A stretch of 64,000 nucleotides of DNA from JADLHS01 sp044225555. Lineage in GTDB: Bacteria; Verrucomicrobiota; Verrucomicrobiia; Limisphaerales; JADLHS01. Under the pieces are notes generated by a model. The model made no database searches, was not told the origin of the DNA, and saw only the letters and a program-made list of their open reading frames with translations. The stretch spans positions 462,984 through 526,983 of the forward strand of contig JBGAIM010000002.1 in the NCBI GenBank assembly GCA_044225555.1. Direction: 5' to 3'. A program made the translations under genes and the position numbers. This document shows positions 16,329 through 25,229 of the stretch, piece by piece (position 1 is the stretch's first letter; each line of letters starts with the position of its first letter).

Positions 16329-17297
16329 TCATCTGCCTGTCGGTGTTTGTGGCGCTCGGCCTCCTGCAGCGAACTCGGCGGCGACTACGGCTTGGTCCGT
16401 CTCACGACCGCCAGTCCTTTGAGCAAATCCACCGCGCGGGCGAGGGCTGGATCGCGAATGACGGGTTAGATTCGTGCGCGTGATCGTGGCGTAAGGGTCA
16501 TTCTGATAAGCGCGTTCCGCTTCGGGCGTGACCGTGACTTCAATGTCGGGCCTCACGCCCTTGGAAGAAATCGCGGTGCCGTCGCCAAGTTTGACCGGGG
16601 AAGTAGCGATGCGCAGGCGTTGCCCGTTCTTGAGCGGGAAGTCTTGGGCCATCATGGCGGCCCCGCGCGTGGTGCTGCCGAGGATCAAAGCGGTCCCTGT
16701 TTCCCGCAGTACGGCGGCGAGCGCTTCCGCCGCTCCGGTGGTTTCCGAATTCACCAGCACAGCCACGGGCCAGTGGAGCGCGTTCGCTTTCTCAACCGAC
16801 TTGACGGGACCGTTACCCCAATCGAGCAATGGCCGCTCCGTCGCCACGAATAAATCCGCCGCCGCCGCCGCCGCCGCGTAATCGTCGCCGCCCGCAAAAC
16901 GGAGATCCAGAATCAAGCCGGTCAATTTTTTGGAAGCGCCAAGGCTCGCGCATTGCTGGTTGATCTCCTCCGGGAGCGACGTGGAAACGCGATTGACCCG
17001 CAGCCACGCAATATGGTCGTCGAGCACCGAAGCCTTGGCGATGGCTGGCGCGTTGGTTTGCACGGCCGGGTCGTCGTTGCCCAGCAAGCGCACCTTTCCG
17101 CGCAGAGCGGTGAGCAAACCCTCGACGGCGGCACGGTCTAACGTCGCCTCGGTGGTGTCGGCCAGATGGGTGCGAATCAACTCCCGGACTTCATTGAAGT
17201 CGGGTGGATTCTCCGGGGCGGATTGCGCTGCCGAGGGAAGTGCGGCGAGGCTTGCCCACAAGGGCAACAGGCAAAGGCGGGGCAGCGCGGTTCTCAT
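16329..17297 (-). CDS. S41 (C-terminal processing protease) homologue with degenerate active site and frameshifted end
   Basis: Started at ATG 17297, which gives a signal peptide (LWASLAALPSAAQS). The core shows the S41 fold (LTGLILDLRFAGGDD; VAVLVNSETTGAAEALAAVL; SSKGVRPDIEVTV), but the serine of the usual SxSAAE box reads TTGAAE and the Lys of GKG reads RGA, so it is probably not a protease. No PDZ domain is seen. Near 16460 the frame is broken: a one-base shift restores DPALARAVDLLKGLAVV and a stop at 16385, so the last 40 residues of this frame are spurious. It is the last gene of the signalling operon, 17 bases after it. Confidence 0.75.
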   Translation of the reverse strand: MRTALPRLCLLPLWASLAALPSAAQSAPENPPDFNEVRELIRTHLADTTEATLDRAAVEGLLTALRGKVRLLGNDDPAVQTNAPAIAKASVLDDHIAWLRVNRVSTSLPEEINQQCASLGASKKLTGLILDLRFAGGDDYAAAAAAADLFVATERPLLDWGNGPVKSVEKANALHWPVAVLVNSETTGAAEALAAVLRETGTALILGSTTRGAAMMAQDFPLKNGQRLRIATSPVKLGDGTAISSKGVRPDIEVTVTPEAERAYQNDPYATITRTNLTRHSRSSPRPRGGFAQRTGGRETDQAVVAAEFAAGGRAPQTPTGR

Positions 17298-17314
17298 GTT
17301 CGGCGCGTAGGGGG

Positions 17315-18079
17315 TTAGGGCGTCGGCGTTATCTCGGCGAGAAAATTCGATTTGCATTCCGGGCAGACGCCGTGTGTGAGAGCCGCGCTGGAATGAGTGG
17401 TGATATATTTGTCAATCTGCTCCCAGTAACCGCTGTCGTTGCGGACCTTTTTGCACCAGGCGCAGAGTGGCAGCAGGCCGGACAAGGTTTCAACCTGAGT
17501 CGTGAGTTGGGCCGTCTTGCGCAAGGTGGCGAGGGCATCGGCGCATTCTCCAAGCAGCAGGGACAACAAACTGAATGCCACCTCATGTTTAGGCGCCGCC
17601 TCCCGGTGCAACAGGCCGCAAAACATGCCCACCGCCTGACTCGACAGTGACAAGGCGTGCAACAGGCCGGGTTCGGATTGTTCGCTGCCGCCCACGCCGA
17701 AGACCACCGGCCCGCCGCGGCGCAACGCCAGCGCGAATCGTCCCGCCTTGATCTGGTTGTCCACGGTTCGTTGCAGAAGCGCGCATTCGCCTTCCGGGGA
17801 GGCCAGCGTGAGCACGAAGCTCATGTCCTGCGGATTGACCAGCCAGAAGCCCATCGTGCGGAAGAGGTTCAACCCCGTGACGTACCGGTGACTGACCCCA
17901 AGAATGCCGACACCGCTGTCCTGCTGGTGCAGGTCGTGCCGAAAATGTTCGAGCGCAGAGAACAGGGCGAGCAACTCCCGGCGTGAATCCAGTTCGCTCA
18001 GTTTGCCCAAGCCGGTCCGGAGAAAATCCGGATAGACGGAATCAAAGGCGTCGCCCGGGGCTGTTCGTTCCGCGTTCAT
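17315..18079 (-). CDS. Sensor protein with C-terminal CxxC signalling motif
   Basis: A 254-residue cytoplasmic protein. Residues 35-190 look like a divergent GAF-type sensory domain. Residues 205-245 carry CAWCKKVRNDSGYWEQIDKY and HGVCPEC, a Cys-rich motif that often closes PAS/GAF signalling proteins and may bind metal. Its ATG overlaps the stop of the HDOD gene by 4 bases, so the two are translationally coupled. No kinase, cyclase or output domain is visible. The ligand is unknown. Confidence 0.72.
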   Translation of the reverse strand: MNAERTAPGDAFDSVYPDFLRTGLGKLSELDSRRELLALFSALEHFRHDLHQQDSGVGILGVSHRYVTGLNLFRTMGFWLVNPQDMSFVLTLASPEGECALLQRTVDNQIKAGRFALALRRGGPVVFGVGGSEQSEPGLLHALSLSSQAVGMFCGLLHREAAPKHEVAFSLLSLLLGECADALATLRKTAQLTTQVETLSGLLPLCAWCKKVRNDSGYWEQIDKYITTHSSAALTHGVCPECKSNFLAEITPTP

Positions 18080-18930
18080 TTGCCAAGAAACATTTCCTGC
18101 ACAGCTTCGAACTGTTCGTCAATGCCGCTCACGACCGATTCGATCACGCCCGGAGTCAATCCCAACGTGGCCCAGGCCTGGGGATTGAGCGGCGGGACGA
18201 AGCGTTCGCCGGAGCTGCCCATGCGCATGGCGTTTACCAGATGGTCCGCCACGTGAATCACAGCGGCCTCGACCCGGGCCGCTTCACAACCGGTCGGCTG
18301 ATGGTGATGGGCCACGGTCAGCACCAGTGTGGGCGGATATTTCCAGCTGCGCAACAACGCCTCGGCAATGTTCTGATGGTCGTAACCCAGCACGCGCGCC
18401 TCGGCCTCGCGCAACAGGATGCGCTCCTTCCGGTACAGCTCGAACACACTCATCGCCACCTTGGGGGATTCCAGATAGAGCACGAGGCGTCCCATGTCGT
18501 GCAGCAGGCCGGCCACAAACAAACGGTCAGCTTTGGGCAACCGCCGTTCGAGGGCAATCAGCCGCGCACCGATGCCACAGGCCAGGCTGTGTTTCCAAAA
18601 AGACTGCATGTCCACAACGTCACCCGACACGCCGGAGAAACGTTCGATGACGCTGGAGGCGGTCAACAAATCCTGCACCTGTTGGATGCCGATGAGGCTG
18701 ATCGCCTCGGTGACGGTGCTCAACCGGGTGGAGAAGCCGCAGTACGCGCTGTTGGCAAACCGCAACAGGCGCGAGGTGAGATCGAGGTCCTTCTCAATCG
18801 TGTCGCCCACGGTGCTGAGACTGCATTGCGGGGAAGCGAGCGCGGCCTCGATTTCCTGCAACAACGGGCCGTAGGAACCCAGGCTTGGAGGGGTGGCCTG
18901 CACCAACTCCTCGATGGTCGGCGTGGTCAT
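18076..18930 (-). CDS. HDOD-domain signalling protein
   Basis: A 284-residue protein that is almost entirely an HDOD domain (relative of the HD phosphohydrolases): TIEKDLDLTSRLLRFANSAY, AISLIGIQQVQDLL, FVAGLLHDMGRLVLYLESP and VLTVAHHHQPT. HDOD proteins act in bacterial signalling and motility control, and most lack hydrolase activity. It sits between a small N-domain protein (3-base gap) and the CxxC sensor (4-base overlap), so the three are one operon. Confidence 0.9.
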   Translation of the reverse strand: MTTPTIEELVQATPPSLGSYGPLLQEIEAALASPQCSLSTVGDTIEKDLDLTSRLLRFANSAYCGFSTRLSTVTEAISLIGIQQVQDLLTASSVIERFSGVSGDVVDMQSFWKHSLACGIGARLIALERRLPKADRLFVAGLLHDMGRLVLYLESPKVAMSVFELYRKERILLREAEARVLGYDHQNIAEALLRSWKYPPTLVLTVAHHHQPTGCEAARVEAAVIHVADHLVNAMRMGSSGERFVPPLNPQAWATLGLTPGVIESVVSGIDEQFEAVQEMFLGK

Positions 18931-18933
18931 GGG

Positions 18934-19269
18934 TTACTTCGCTCCTCCCCGGCTTGCGCGTCGGCGCAGCATGAGTTTGAAAATCTCGGCAAACACCGGG
19001 TCGGCTTCGTCCACCTTCCAGAACGTGGCCTTCAGTTCCTCCGTCCACTTCGCGAGCACTTCGGGCGGCAGTTTGGTCAGTTGATCGGTGTCCTGACCGG
19101 CGGCGACCGCCTGCACCTCTATCTCGGTGACGCCCCAAGCCTGAAGGATATTGATCTGCCGGGCGGTCAACGTGCAGCCCGAAGGCATGAGCAGCATGTT
19201 ATCGATATTCCGCACGTCGCTGCTGACAACCATTCCCTCTTGCAGCAATTCCGTCTTGATTCTTGGCAT
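18934..19269 (-). CDS. Small protein with the N-domain found in HD-type signalling proteins
   Basis: A 111-residue protein started at ATG 19269; the longer frame to 19386 lacks support. Residues 1-55 match the short module often placed ahead of HD-GYP or HDOD domains (LQEGMVVSSDVRNIDNMLLM, LTARQINILQAWGVTEIEV). The rest is a charged helix. It is encoded separately, 3 bases before the HDOD gene, and probably works with that protein. Confidence 0.78.
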   Translation of the reverse strand: MPRIKTELLQEGMVVSSDVRNIDNMLLMPSGCTLTARQINILQAWGVTEIEVQAVAAGQDTDQLTKLPPEVLAKWTEELKATFWKVDEADPVFAEIFKLMLRRRASRGGAK

Positions 19270-19401
19270 GATTTCTTTGGTTGGGAACCCTGAACCGCTG
19301 TTGAGCTTAGAAAGCGGGTCGCCCAGGCGCAAACAATTTTCCGCCGCCTGAGGCGTCGTGGTCCATTGACCTGGTCTGACCGGCACGCGCGGTCACGGAG
19401 G

Positions 19402-20838
19402 TTAGGGGACTTCGGCGGACGCGGCGTCGTCGGTCGGCAAAGGGGCCGGACCGAAGAGGCCGCCGAATATGGCGCGGTAAGCCTCGGCCTGAATGAGCGG
19501 CGGCGCGGCTTCCCCGGCCAACTGCTCGATGCGCGCCTGGAGCAGCTTGACCTGCTCCGGTTGCTGGCCGGCGAGATTCGTCAGTTCGTTGGGATCGTTG
19601 GCGAGGTTGAACAACTCGACTTTCGAGGGCAACAGGCTTCTCCACACCAGCTTCCAGTCGCCTTGGCGGACGGCACCGCGGAACGGTTCAATGTTATAGA
19701 CCACCTCGGCGCGGCCCGAGGTTTTGCCTTCGGCCATGGCGGGCCACACATCCGCGCCGTCGAGCGGCTTGCACTTGGCGGTAGAAGCGCCGGCCAGCCT
19801 AGCCAGCGTCGGAAACATATCCACGACGTGAATGACCTCGTTGACGATGCTGCCGGGTTTGAGGTGGCCGGGCCAGTTCGCCAGGGCGGGGACGCGGGTG
19901 CCGCCTTCGTAGAGCTGACCCTTGCCGCCTTTGAGCGGGCCGTTGTCGCACGGCAGCTTTGAAACCTGGCCCTCGCCGGCCATGCGCGCATCGGTGGTCC
20001 CGCCGTTGTCGCTCATGAAGATGATGAGCGTGTTGTCGCGCAGTTTCTTCTTGTCGAGTGCGCCGATGACGCGGCCGATTTCATCATCCAGGCAGGTGAT
20101 CATTCCTGCGTAGGCCCGCCGTGCCGGGTCGGCGAGGTTTTGGTACCGGTCCAGATATTCCTTCGGCGCCTGATACGGAGAGTGGGGGGCGGTGAACGCG
20201 AGATACAGGAACAACGGTTTCCCGGCGTCATGCTGTTCGATGAGTTTCACCGCATCGTTGCCGAGCAACTGCGTGACATAACCCTTCTCCTTCACGGTTT
20301 TGTTGTTGCGTTGCCAGTCCACCACGTCGTGGGAAGCGTGGGTGAAGTAATCAATCTCCCCAATGACCGCGCCGTAGTGGTAATCGAAGCCGCGTTGCCG
20401 CGGCCAATATTTCTGGTCGGCGTGGCCGAGATGCCATTTGCCCACCATTATGGTTTTATAGCCGGCTTCCTTGAGCGCCTGCGGCAGCAGCCATTCATCG
20501 GTGGCGAGACCGTATGTGCCCTTCGAGGGGATGACGATGGTCTGGAGACCGTAACGAAACGGGTAGCGCCCCGTCATTAACGCCGCGCGCGTCGGCGTGC
20601 ACATGGGTTGAACATAGAATTGTTCGAGCCGGGCGCCGCCGGCGGCCAGCCGGTCAATGTTTGGTGTCTTGATATCCGAGCCGTGAAAACCCACGTCCTT
20701 CCACCCGAGATCGTCGGCGACGATGTAGAGGATGTTGGGCCGGGGTTCCGCCGCCGCCGGCATCGCCTCGCTGGCGCCAATGAAGAAGGCAATGGTCGTC
20801 AATAAACTCCGGGTGGAGAAAAGAAAGGTTCGTTTCAT
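19402..20838 (-). CDS. Secreted formylglycine-dependent sulfatase (S1 family)
   Basis: A 478-residue sulfatase with a signal peptide ending near residue 30. The metal-binding ADDLG lies at 41-45 and the modification site C80-T-P-T-R at 80-84, where Cys becomes formylglycine. GKWHLGH and the SDNGG box (late metal ligands) are present, so it should hydrolyse sulfate esters, most likely of polysaccharides, outside the cytoplasm. The length is typical for an arylsulfatase A-type enzyme. It is the most divergent of the four sulfatases here and closes the block. No maturation enzyme is encoded in the window. Confidence 0.93.
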   Translation of the reverse strand: MKRTFLFSTRSLLTTIAFFIGASEAMPAAAEPRPNILYIVADDLGWKDVGFHGSDIKTPNIDRLAAGGARLEQFYVQPMCTPTRAALMTGRYPFRYGLQTIVIPSKGTYGLATDEWLLPQALKEAGYKTIMVGKWHLGHADQKYWPRQRGFDYHYGAVIGEIDYFTHASHDVVDWQRNNKTVKEKGYVTQLLGNDAVKLIEQHDAGKPLFLYLAFTAPHSPYQAPKEYLDRYQNLADPARRAYAGMITCLDDEIGRVIGALDKKKLRDNTLIIFMSDNGGTTDARMAGEGQVSKLPCDNGPLKGGKGQLYEGGTRVPALANWPGHLKPGSIVNEVIHVVDMFPTLARLAGASTAKCKPLDGADVWPAMAEGKTSGRAEVVYNIEPFRGAVRQGDWKLVWRSLLPSKVELFNLANDPNELTNLAGQQPEQVKLLQARIEQLAGEAAPPLIQAEAYRAIFGGLFGPAPLPTDDAASAEVP

Positions 20839-20950
20839 GGGTTGCAGGGTTTCAACTTTGTAAGTCGTTTCCCCGGCATGATGTCGGTGCGGGCTTTCCG
20901 TGGCAAGAGCGGCGCACGCGGTTACAGCAGATCCGATGTCCGGGTCTTGA

Positions 20951-21727
20951 TCAATTCATACTTTGCCGCAGGTCCACGAGCACTTGTTCGAAGCCTTGAA
21001 TGCGGATCAGTCCCACGCGCGGGAACTCGAAATCGAGGATGACATAAATCGCCATCGAGATGACCAGGGCGAAGGCGAGCGCGTGAAACCAATTGCGAAC
21101 CTTGCCCGCGCCCATCCCATAACCCACCAGCAGCGCCCCGGCCAGCACCAGCAACGCGAGCATGGCATAGATGATCGGCGGCGGATGCATCTGGACGCCC
21201 ATGGTCCGGGTGGTGGCCATGTCAAACATCTGGTTCAGGGCGGACAGGAGCAGGCTGGTGGTGGCGGGCGAACCGGCCTCGCGGCAATCGGCGACCGCCT
21301 GCGTCCAGATGTCCATTTGCAGGGCGGACGCGCGGTCGAGGTCAGCCTTCGCGGCGGCGCGATCCGGCAGTTTGTGAAAAGCCGCGAGCCGCGCGTCCAA
21401 ATATTGCCGCAGCTTTTCGCGCAAGGGCGGTTGTGCCGCCGCCGGGAGCAGATCGAGTCCCAGCCAGGCCGTGCCGATGCAATTAGCCTCTTCGACCAGT
21501 TGCATGCGCCGGGTGTCGAACCGCGCGGCGGCACCGGAGAAAGTGAACGCGATGAGCAGGCCCATGAGTCCGAAGATCGCGCCTTCCACGGCCCCGGCGC
21601 CGGCCTTGGCGCCCTCCGGATCGAGCCGGCGCCGTCGGGCGCCAAGCCGGCGGCCAATTTCCAACAGACACAGCGTGCCTGCCAATACGCCGAGGACAGA
21701 AAGAATTCCGAGCAATGCGAGGTTCAT
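20951..21727 (-). CDS. DUF4239-like membrane protein 1
   Basis: A 258-residue protein with four predicted membrane segments, two at the N terminus (residues 3-23 and 50-65) and two at the C terminus (about 185-205 and 212-232), enclosing a helical soluble region. This layout, with GLLIAFTFSGAAARFDTRR after the second segment, is that of the DUF4239 (bestrophin-like) family. A second family member lies at 25230-25985. The function of the family is not established. Confidence 0.75.
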   Translation of the reverse strand: MNLALLGILSVLGVLAGTLCLLEIGRRLGARRRRLDPEGAKAGAGAVEGAIFGLMGLLIAFTFSGAAARFDTRRMQLVEEANCIGTAWLGLDLLPAAAQPPLREKLRQYLDARLAAFHKLPDRAAAKADLDRASALQMDIWTQAVADCREAGSPATTSLLLSALNQMFDMATTRTMGVQMHPPPIIYAMLALLVLAGALLVGYGMGAGKVRNWFHALAFALVISMAIYVILDFEFPRVGLIRIQGFEQVLVDLRQSMN

Positions 21728-21906
21728 ATCCGGTGTGCGAGATCAATAGGTCGCGGCGACGGTGCTGGCGTCGTCGAATCGTTCGCGAACGATGGCCAGC
21801 CGGCGACCGTGCACCAGCCGCCGCCATGGTAAAGTGCGCCCACGCGGGGAGATTACGAATCTGTTCGCGCCGGGCAAATTGAAAAGGGGGCCGCCACCAA
21901 AGCAGC

Positions 21907-22527
21907 TCACGGCTTCTCTACCAAAATGGCGACGGCCACCGTGACGCGGACGGCCACCTTTTCGCCAGCCTTTCGCTGGGACAAATCAACATCTGGCCGG
22001 ACGGTGAACGTCCGGGTGGAATCATCCGGCAACCGAAGGGTGACCTCGCGGCGCCGCTGGTTGATGGTCGTGACCGTGGCGGTGTACTCCTGCATCTCGG
22101 ACATGACGCCACCGGGCTTATCCCCCTTGGGGGCCAAAGCAACCTCGGCAACCCCTGCATCAATCGGCGGGGTGCCGGCGCCGGCCAGCGCCAGCATCAA
22201 CTCGGACTTGAGGGTGGCTTTCACCCGGTCGCCCAGGTGAATCTGATCAAAGTTGATGACCTCGGGACCGCATGGGATGACCTTTTGCCGGCCATCCTTG
22301 ACGGCAATCGTCACCGTGCGGTTGGTGGTGTCAATGGCGGCGACGCTGGCGTTCAACGTGGTGGTTTCCACAATGACCCCACCGGGCACGCCCTCTTTGT
22401 AAATCGTGGTGCGCGTTGTTTCTCCGAGCGGCTGGCTGGAATGCGTGGAGGAACACGAGGTCATTGTGAGCAGCGCGACCGTGCTCAGGGCGAGTGCGAG
22501 ATTGGCGGCGAGGTCGATTTGTTTCAT
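21907..22527 (-). CDS. Lipoprotein of unknown function
   Basis: A 206-residue protein with a lipoprotein signal (LTMTSC, acylated Cys about residue 25). The mature part has two similar beta-rich segments (VAAIDTTNRTVTIAVKDGRQ and VTTINQRRREVTLRLPDDST), each ending in a statement-like DRVKAT/EKVAVRV strand, suggesting two tandem small beta-barrels. It starts 4 bases after the aquaporin gene stop, so the two are co-transcribed. No enzymatic motif is seen. Confidence 0.75.
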   Translation of the reverse strand: MKQIDLAANLALALSTVALLTMTSCSSTHSSQPLGETTRTTIYKEGVPGGVIVETTTLNASVAAIDTTNRTVTIAVKDGRQKVIPCGPEVINFDQIHLGDRVKATLKSELMLALAGAGTPPIDAGVAEVALAPKGDKPGGVMSEMQEYTATVTTINQRRREVTLRLPDDSTRTFTVRPDVDLSQRKAGEKVAVRVTVAVAILVEKP

Positions 22528-22531
22528 GGTA

Positions 22532-23260
22532 TCAAGTCCCTTTGGAAGATTGCGATTCTGTCAGGCGCGGGTAAACCAGACCGGCGAGGATGGCCCCCAA
22601 AATGGGTGCGACCCAAAACAACCAGAGTTGTTGCAAGGCCCAACCACCAACGAACAACGCCGGGCCCGTGCTGCGGGCGGGGTTGACCGAGAGATTGGTC
22701 ACGGGAATGCCGATCAAATGAATCAGCGTGAGTCCGAGGCCGATGGCGATTGGTGCGAAGCCTTGTGGGGCGCGCTTGTCGGTGGCGCCGAGAATGATGA
22801 ATAGGAAGAAAAACGTGAGCACCATTTCCGCCACGAAGCACGAAAGCGGCGCGTATTTCCCCGGGGAGTGATCGCCATAGCCATTCGCGGCAAAGCCCGC
22901 GGCGGTGCTAAAGCCGGCTTGTCCGCTGGCAATGATGGAAAGAATCCACGCGCCCGCCACCGCGCCGATGAGCTGGGCCACGATGTAGGGCAGGAGTTCC
23001 CCCGCCTTGAAACGTCCGCCCACACAGAGTCCGACCGAGACGGCCGGATTGAGATGGCAACCGGAAACGTGTCCGATCGCATAGGCCATCGTCAGCACTG
23101 TCAGACCGAAGGCGAAGGCAACGCCGACCAAGCCAATACCGAGGTTGAGCGGAGTCGTGCCCTCGGTGGCAATGAACTTGGCCGCCAGCACGGCGCTGCC
23201 GCAGCCGCCGAAGACGAGCCAGAACGTGCCGAAGAATTCGGCCAGGAGTTTTCTTTGCAT
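22532..23260 (-). CDS. aqpZ: Aquaporin Z-type water channel
   Basis: A 242-residue member of the MIP family, started at ATG 23260 (MQRKLLAEFFGTFWLV); a longer frame to 23308 adds unrelated residues. Six membrane segments and both half-helix boxes are present: HLNPAVS (NPA 71-73) and SVNPARS (NPA 193-195). The wide G(C/S)AVLA start and HVSGCH region fit AqpZ rather than a glycerol facilitator. It should let water cross the inner membrane. It is co-transcribed with the lipoprotein at 21907. Confidence 0.95.
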   Translation of the reverse strand: MQRKLLAEFFGTFWLVFGGCGSAVLAAKFIATEGTTPLNLGIGLVGVAFAFGLTVLTMAYAIGHVSGCHLNPAVSVGLCVGGRFKAGELLPYIVAQLIGAVAGAWILSIIASGQAGFSTAAGFAANGYGDHSPGKYAPLSCFVAEMVLTFFFLFIILGATDKRAPQGFAPIAIGLGLTLIHLIGIPVTNLSVNPARSTGPALFVGGWALQQLWLFWVAPILGAILAGLVYPRLTESQSSKGT

Positions 23261-23382
23261 AGGAGTTGATGTTAGGGAAAGGCTTAACCATCTGGGGCGG
23301 CAGGTCAATCATCCGCTTCGTCCTACTCCGCCGCGGACTGTGGGCAATCCTTCAATGGACTTCGCGGGACTCGGACCGGTGA

Positions 23383-23574
23383 TCAGCTCGTGATGACGAC
23401 GTTTTTGGCCAGGGTCTTGAATCTATCTCCGTTCGCCTGGACCACGGTAATCGTGACGTGCCCGGTCTTACTGGTGTTGATGTCCCGGACGATGCCGGAT
23501 TTGCCTTTGTGGACACCGCCCATCACTTGGCACTTGGCGCCGTCCTTGAGCTTGGGTGTTGACTTTGGAGTCAT
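23383..23574 (-). CDS. Small KOW-motif protein
   Basis: A 63-residue protein with one KOW motif (KCQVMGGVHKGKSGIVRDIN) followed by a beta strand (HVTITVVQANG). KOW domains occur in ribosomal L24 and NusG and bind RNA or proteins. A free-standing KOW domain of this size is probably an RNA-binding or ribosome-associated accessory protein. It is not the ribosomal L24 gene, as no ribosomal operon is nearby. Confidence 0.75.
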   Translation of the reverse strand: MTPKSTPKLKDGAKCQVMGGVHKGKSGIVRDINTSKTGHVTITVVQANGDRFKTLAKNVVITS

Positions 23575-23756
23575 CGGATTCCTTGGGGCTGGTTTTTTTC
23601 AGTCCGGTTTTGAGCTGGCAACTTCGGGCTTGAGCGTTCAGCGCCCTGCCTGTTTTCTCATGGCCGAGCCCCCAAAAGGGATTGAACAGGCGAGAACAGT
23701 TAAAACAAGGATGGGCGCGTCCCAATTGCTCCGTTTGCTCCGGATAAAATCCTTGG

Positions 23757-24737
23757 TCATCGCTCAAACGCGAAAACGCGTTTCCAGTCGTCCTTCATGC
23801 TCACGACCGTCCAGCCCTTGGCCAGGGCTTCATCCCATGCCTTGTCGAGTTGACCAATATGCGACTTGCGGTCGTAGGCGAACTCCCGTTCCGCATCGTC
23901 GTGGTGCACCAACATCAGCAACCGCGCGCCGCCGCCGGCTTGTGTCCATTCCAGCATCTGCAAATCGCCGTCCGAATTGCCGAACGCCGCAATGGGGCGG
24001 CGGCCGATATGTTGCTGGATGCCGACGGGTTTGCCGGCCTTGTCGTCAATGAAGTTGATTTCCGGCAGGCGCACGAGCACAGGCTGGCCGTCGCGCAGCT
24101 CAAATTTCGTCTTGATGCTACTGCCGACGACTTGTTCCGGAGGAATGCCGTAAACCTTTTCCGCCCAAGGCCGCATGAACTCGATGCCGCCGCCGGAGAC
24201 GATGAAGGTCTTGAAACCGTTCGCGCGCAGATAGGCGAGCAGTTCGAGCATCGGCTGATAGACGCACTCGGTGTACGAACGAATGAACTTGGGGTGCTTC
24301 GCGGTGGCGAGCCAGTCCTTGACGACCTGCTCAAATTCCGCCGTGGTCATGCCGGCGTGAGTGACCATGACGATTTCCAGCATGGCCTTTTCGCCGCCGG
24401 CCAGCGCGCCTTTCACATCGCCCTTGAGCAGCGAGGCGAACGGCTCCCTGGTTTTCCATTCGGAATGCTGCGGCGCGAGCGCCTTCACGCGGTCCAGCGC
24501 GAAGAGAAGTTGAAAATACATCGGCTGCTCGGCCCAAAGCGTGCCGTCGTTATCAAAGGTGGCGATGCGCTCGGGCGCCGGCACGAAATCGGGCGCACCT
24601 TCGTTCGTAACCTTCTCGACGAAATCGATGAGGGCTTTTTTTGGCGCAGTGTCGTTCCAGGATGGCAACGGGTCGGCGGCAAAAACCGGGACCGTGCTCA
24701 ACGCGGCAAGGAGCACGGCGAGTCTGACTGCTTTCAT
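23757..24737 (-). CDS. Exported HAD-superfamily phosphatase
   Basis: A 326-residue protein, started at ATG 24737 because GGA lies 9 bases upstream and a clean signal peptide follows (residues 1-20). HAD motifs: FDNDGTLW (Asp62 nucleophile, Asp64), VSGGGIEFM for motif II, and GNSDGDLQML for motif III/IV. The layout is that of phosphoserine-phosphatase-like HAD enzymes, here exported. The substrate is unknown; in this block it may release phosphate from extracellular esters. It has no hairpin repeat after its stop codon, unlike several neighbours. Confidence 0.85.
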   Translation of the reverse strand: MKAVRLAVLLAALSTVPVFAADPLPSWNDTAPKKALIDFVEKVTNEGAPDFVPAPERIATFDNDGTLWAEQPMYFQLLFALDRVKALAPQHSEWKTREPFASLLKGDVKGALAGGEKAMLEIVMVTHAGMTTAEFEQVVKDWLATAKHPKFIRSYTECVYQPMLELLAYLRANGFKTFIVSGGGIEFMRPWAEKVYGIPPEQVVGSSIKTKFELRDGQPVLVRLPEINFIDDKAGKPVGIQQHIGRRPIAAFGNSDGDLQMLEWTQAGGGARLLMLVHHDDAEREFAYDRKSHIGQLDKAWDEALAKGWTVVSMKDDWKRVFAFER

Positions 24738-24782
24738 GCGCGGCTGTCCTTTCACAGGTTTGTGTGGGTTTCGCGGCGAATT

Positions 24783-24814
24783 CGCGGGCCGCCCCCTTAC
24801 AAGAGCGGCCCGCG
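24783..24814 (-). repeat. GC-rich hairpin repeat, copy 1 of 6
   Basis: A perfect 10-bp palindrome (CGCGGGCCGC/GCGGCCCGCG) with a 12-base loop, 25 bases after the stop of the small secreted protein at 24839. No T tract follows on the minus strand. Confidence 0.88.
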
Positions 24815-24838
24815 TGTTCTAAAGCTGAACAGGAGACT

Positions 24839-25034
24839 TCACTCCCCGGCGGTGGTCATGCCTTTGATCTGTTTCTCCAGCGAATCGAGGCTCCAGTCGC
24901 CCGGCTTCTGGCTGGGCGGAAGCGCCTTCCCAGTTGGGTTTCTTGTCCGCCGCGTGAACCGGACTGACCGCATACATCAGCGCCGTCGAAGCGGCCAGCA
25001 CGGCCAGACCGTAATGGAGAATTTTGCGTCTCAT
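24839..25034 (-). pseudogene. Small secreted protein, frameshifted
   Basis: The ATG at 25034 opens a signal peptide (MRRKILHYGLAVLAAS, ending PVHA) and ADKKPNWEG, very like the start of the sulfatase at 29170-30837 (MRRKLL, AADKKPN). Near 24930 the frame drifts. A one-base shift restores KPGDWSLDSLEKQIKGMTT and a stop at 24839-24841, which would give about 64 residues. The gene is either broken or holds a sequencing error. The function is unknown, and it is not a sulfatase fragment beyond the leader. Confidence 0.55.
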
Positions 25035-25229
25035 TTGATATCCTTTTTATTTAGTTGTGGTCGTCTAATTTTGACCGGTCGGTACGAAAATTCAGCGTGC
25101 CAGAACGAATGGGGCGAGCGAATGACCTGACTGTGTTCCGTCTCCCAGCCTCCGTCAAGAGGGGAGTCATGAGCTTTCGGGGATCTTCAGCAGTCTAATC
25201 AATTGCTCCCGCCTGAGGAGGTGCGCCTT

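Noticed and set aside
17983..19293. A 436-codon plus-strand frame
   Set aside because: Antisense to the HDOD operon; no motifs and no ribosome-binding site.
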